A stretch of DNA of 64,000 bases from Lates calcarifer (taxonomy: Eukaryota; Chordata; Actinopteri; Centropomidae): contig NC_066844.1 of the NCBI RefSeq assembly GCF_001640805.2, positions 13,702,543-13,766,542 on the forward strand. The letters run 5' to 3'. A program made the translations under genes and the position numbers. Numbering within the stretch: the stretch's first letter is position 1; each line of letters opens with the position of its first letter. Positions 62,611 through 64,000 of this stretch are shown here, one piece after another. The notes below the pieces were generated by a model. It was not told the origin of the DNA. It did no database searches and worked only from the letters and a program-made list of their open reading frames with translations.

Positions 62611-62796
62611 CTTTGAGACTACAATTTCAGACTTAACTAAGTCATTCACTAGTGTCTTGGCAGCGTTTATGGGTTCTTTAGACAGGTCTCTAACTGGTTT
62701 TCTTTCCAGGGTCATTGAAATCTTTGGCTTCCTACCTCTGCCAGGCTTGTTCTGCACAGTGTGGCTCTCCTTGAATTTCTCGGTGACGCTTCTCAT
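62599..62796 (-). pseudogene. Tc1-like transposase fragment
   Basis: A 65-codon frame contains VTEKFKESHTVQNKPGRGRK followed by PKIS, the end of the first and start of the second helix-turn-helix of Tc1/mariner transposases. The catalytic domain is absent. It is bordered on the left by a 26-bp perfect palindrome at 62585-62610. Confidence 0.65.
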
Positions 62797-63060
62797 TTGA
62801 GTTCTTGACGCTTGGAAATGCTGTTATAACTTTGTATATCCTTCTCCTGCTTCCTAAGCATCGACAATTCTTCAAGTCTACAGTGATTTCCTTAGTTTTT
62901 GGCATGATGCTTTCTCAAGTGACAGCTCAAATCTTAACTGAAGTTTTTATCCCGCGTGTAAAGCAGCTCTTGGCTCTCCTGACTGTAACCTCTCTGTGGC
63001 AGCTTCTCACAGACTCAATCAACTCTTCTTCCCCTCCCCCCTCAAACACAAACACAAACA

Positions 63061-63101
<41 letters not shown>

Positions 63102-64000
63102 ACACACACAGAGACCCCCTTCCAAAAACCCATCAAAGAGTAATACAATGGCTCCATCTATAGGATAAAGTAGAGAGTCGCAACAGGAAGTTACCCTAAA
63201 ATCTGAGGTTTGAAACAGGAAGTTGGGTTTCCGAACTTTGACGGGCCAGAACCGGCACACGCTTCGACCAAAACTAACAATTTTCGGAGCCAGTCTTCCA
63301 AAAAATTCCTCAAGGAGGGGCTGACAACATTTGAAGTGAATCTGGTCACCCGTCTAGAAACTGGACATCACACTATAAAATATGTCATTTCCTGCTATAA
63401 ATAGGTGGTGCTAGAACAATTGTATGAATATTGACATATGGATGTGTGCAGATAGGTACCATTAACAATCCTGTAAAGTTTGATGCAGTTTGGACAAAGT
63501 ATGGCCGAAATATAGCAAAAATAAAGCAACTTCCTGTTTCGTGGCGAGTAATCGAACTTTGAGGGGCCATAACTTCCACGCCCTTCAACAAAAACTCAAA
63601 ATCTGCCGCAATTTAACATCGTCTATGTCTTAAGAACATACTATTAAGTTTTGAAGTCAATCGGATAATGCGTCTAGGACTAGTTCGCGTTCAAGCGACC
63701 CCTGGAAATGGCCAAAAACACACAATTTTTTCACCTTCCGGTCAAAATAAAAATACTTTCTGTTGGGTTTAGAATATGGCTCCAAGAGACTTTTTGGTGC
63801 GTCATGGGATGTTACATATGTGTGCAGATTTTCAGATTTTTAGGCGCAACGGGCTTGAGGGGCTGTTCCGTTTAAAAATGTAGGTGGCGCTACCGAGGCC
63901 ATTTTACCACACCCATGCTCAAGACCCCTAAATTATTAAATTTTTCGCCGTGCCTGACGCGTCTGCAAATTTTGGTAAGTTTTCACGCATGTTAAGGCCC

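Larger units (their letters stand above)
61513..64000. mobile_element. Composite dispersed repeat region, open at right edge
   Basis: It opens with AAAGCTGCGAGCAGCGTTGA and a GC-rich block (CCCGGCGCCCGTCGGGGGAG), and the right part has GTTTTGAAGTCAATCGGATA and GTTCAAGCGACCCCTGGAAA. I recognise these as one abundant, poorly classified repeat of percomorph fish. A 145-165 bp segment occurs twice (61726-61871 and 62964-63127), each copy running from CAGCTCTTGGCTCTC through a CA-rich tract. A Tc1-like piece lies between them. The left 61.5-64 kb belongs to a mitf intron. Confidence 0.6.

Noticed and set aside
1..64000. tRNA, rRNA, CRISPR arrays and bacterial-type operons
   Set aside because: None is visible; the window is vertebrate nuclear DNA with spliced genes.

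Overview
The window looks like chromosomal DNA from a teleost fish, most likely a percomorph. The genes are vertebrate and intron-rich with GT/AG junctions, the intergenic DNA is AT-rich, and there are many CA/GT microsatellites and several dispersed elements of types common in fish. Four genes are supported. All exon boundaries were read by eye from splice signals, reading-phase agreement and protein similarity recalled from known families; no alignment was run.

Layout. Positions 1-14.9 kb are gene-free. An mdfic2-like gene (I-mfa domain, + strand, 3 coding exons) occupies 14.9-20.6 kb. Positions 20.6-36.2 kb are again gene-free. From 36.2 to 47.0 kb on the - strand is an 11-exon gene for a fused O-methyltransferase/short-chain oxidoreductase (MT-Ox). 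From 49.95 to 53.85 kb on the + strand, divergent from it, is a 5-exon gene for 2-epi-5-epi-valiolone synthase (EEVS). From 56.8 to 61.4 kb on the - strand are the last five visible coding exons of a MITF transcription factor gene, whose 5' part lies beyond the right edge. The last 2.5 kb is repeat sequence, with a degraded Tc1-like fragment inside it.

How the genes work together. EEVS converts sedoheptulose 7-phosphate to 2-epi-5-epi-valiolone, and MT-Ox oxidises and methylates that product to gadusol, the UV-absorbing compound of fish eggs and other vertebrates. Both reading frames are intact here, with the expected cofactor and catalytic residues, so this fish probably makes gadusol. The pair sits between mitf and mdfic2, the known vertebrate location of this two-gene pathway. 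The pathway itself is therefore described already.

New or less obvious points in this copy are: three diverged copies of the EEVS exon 1/intron 1 region; E-box motifs close to both start codons, next door to the gene for an E-box-binding factor; a diverged mitf exon just before the basic region; and several transposons with readable target-site duplications.
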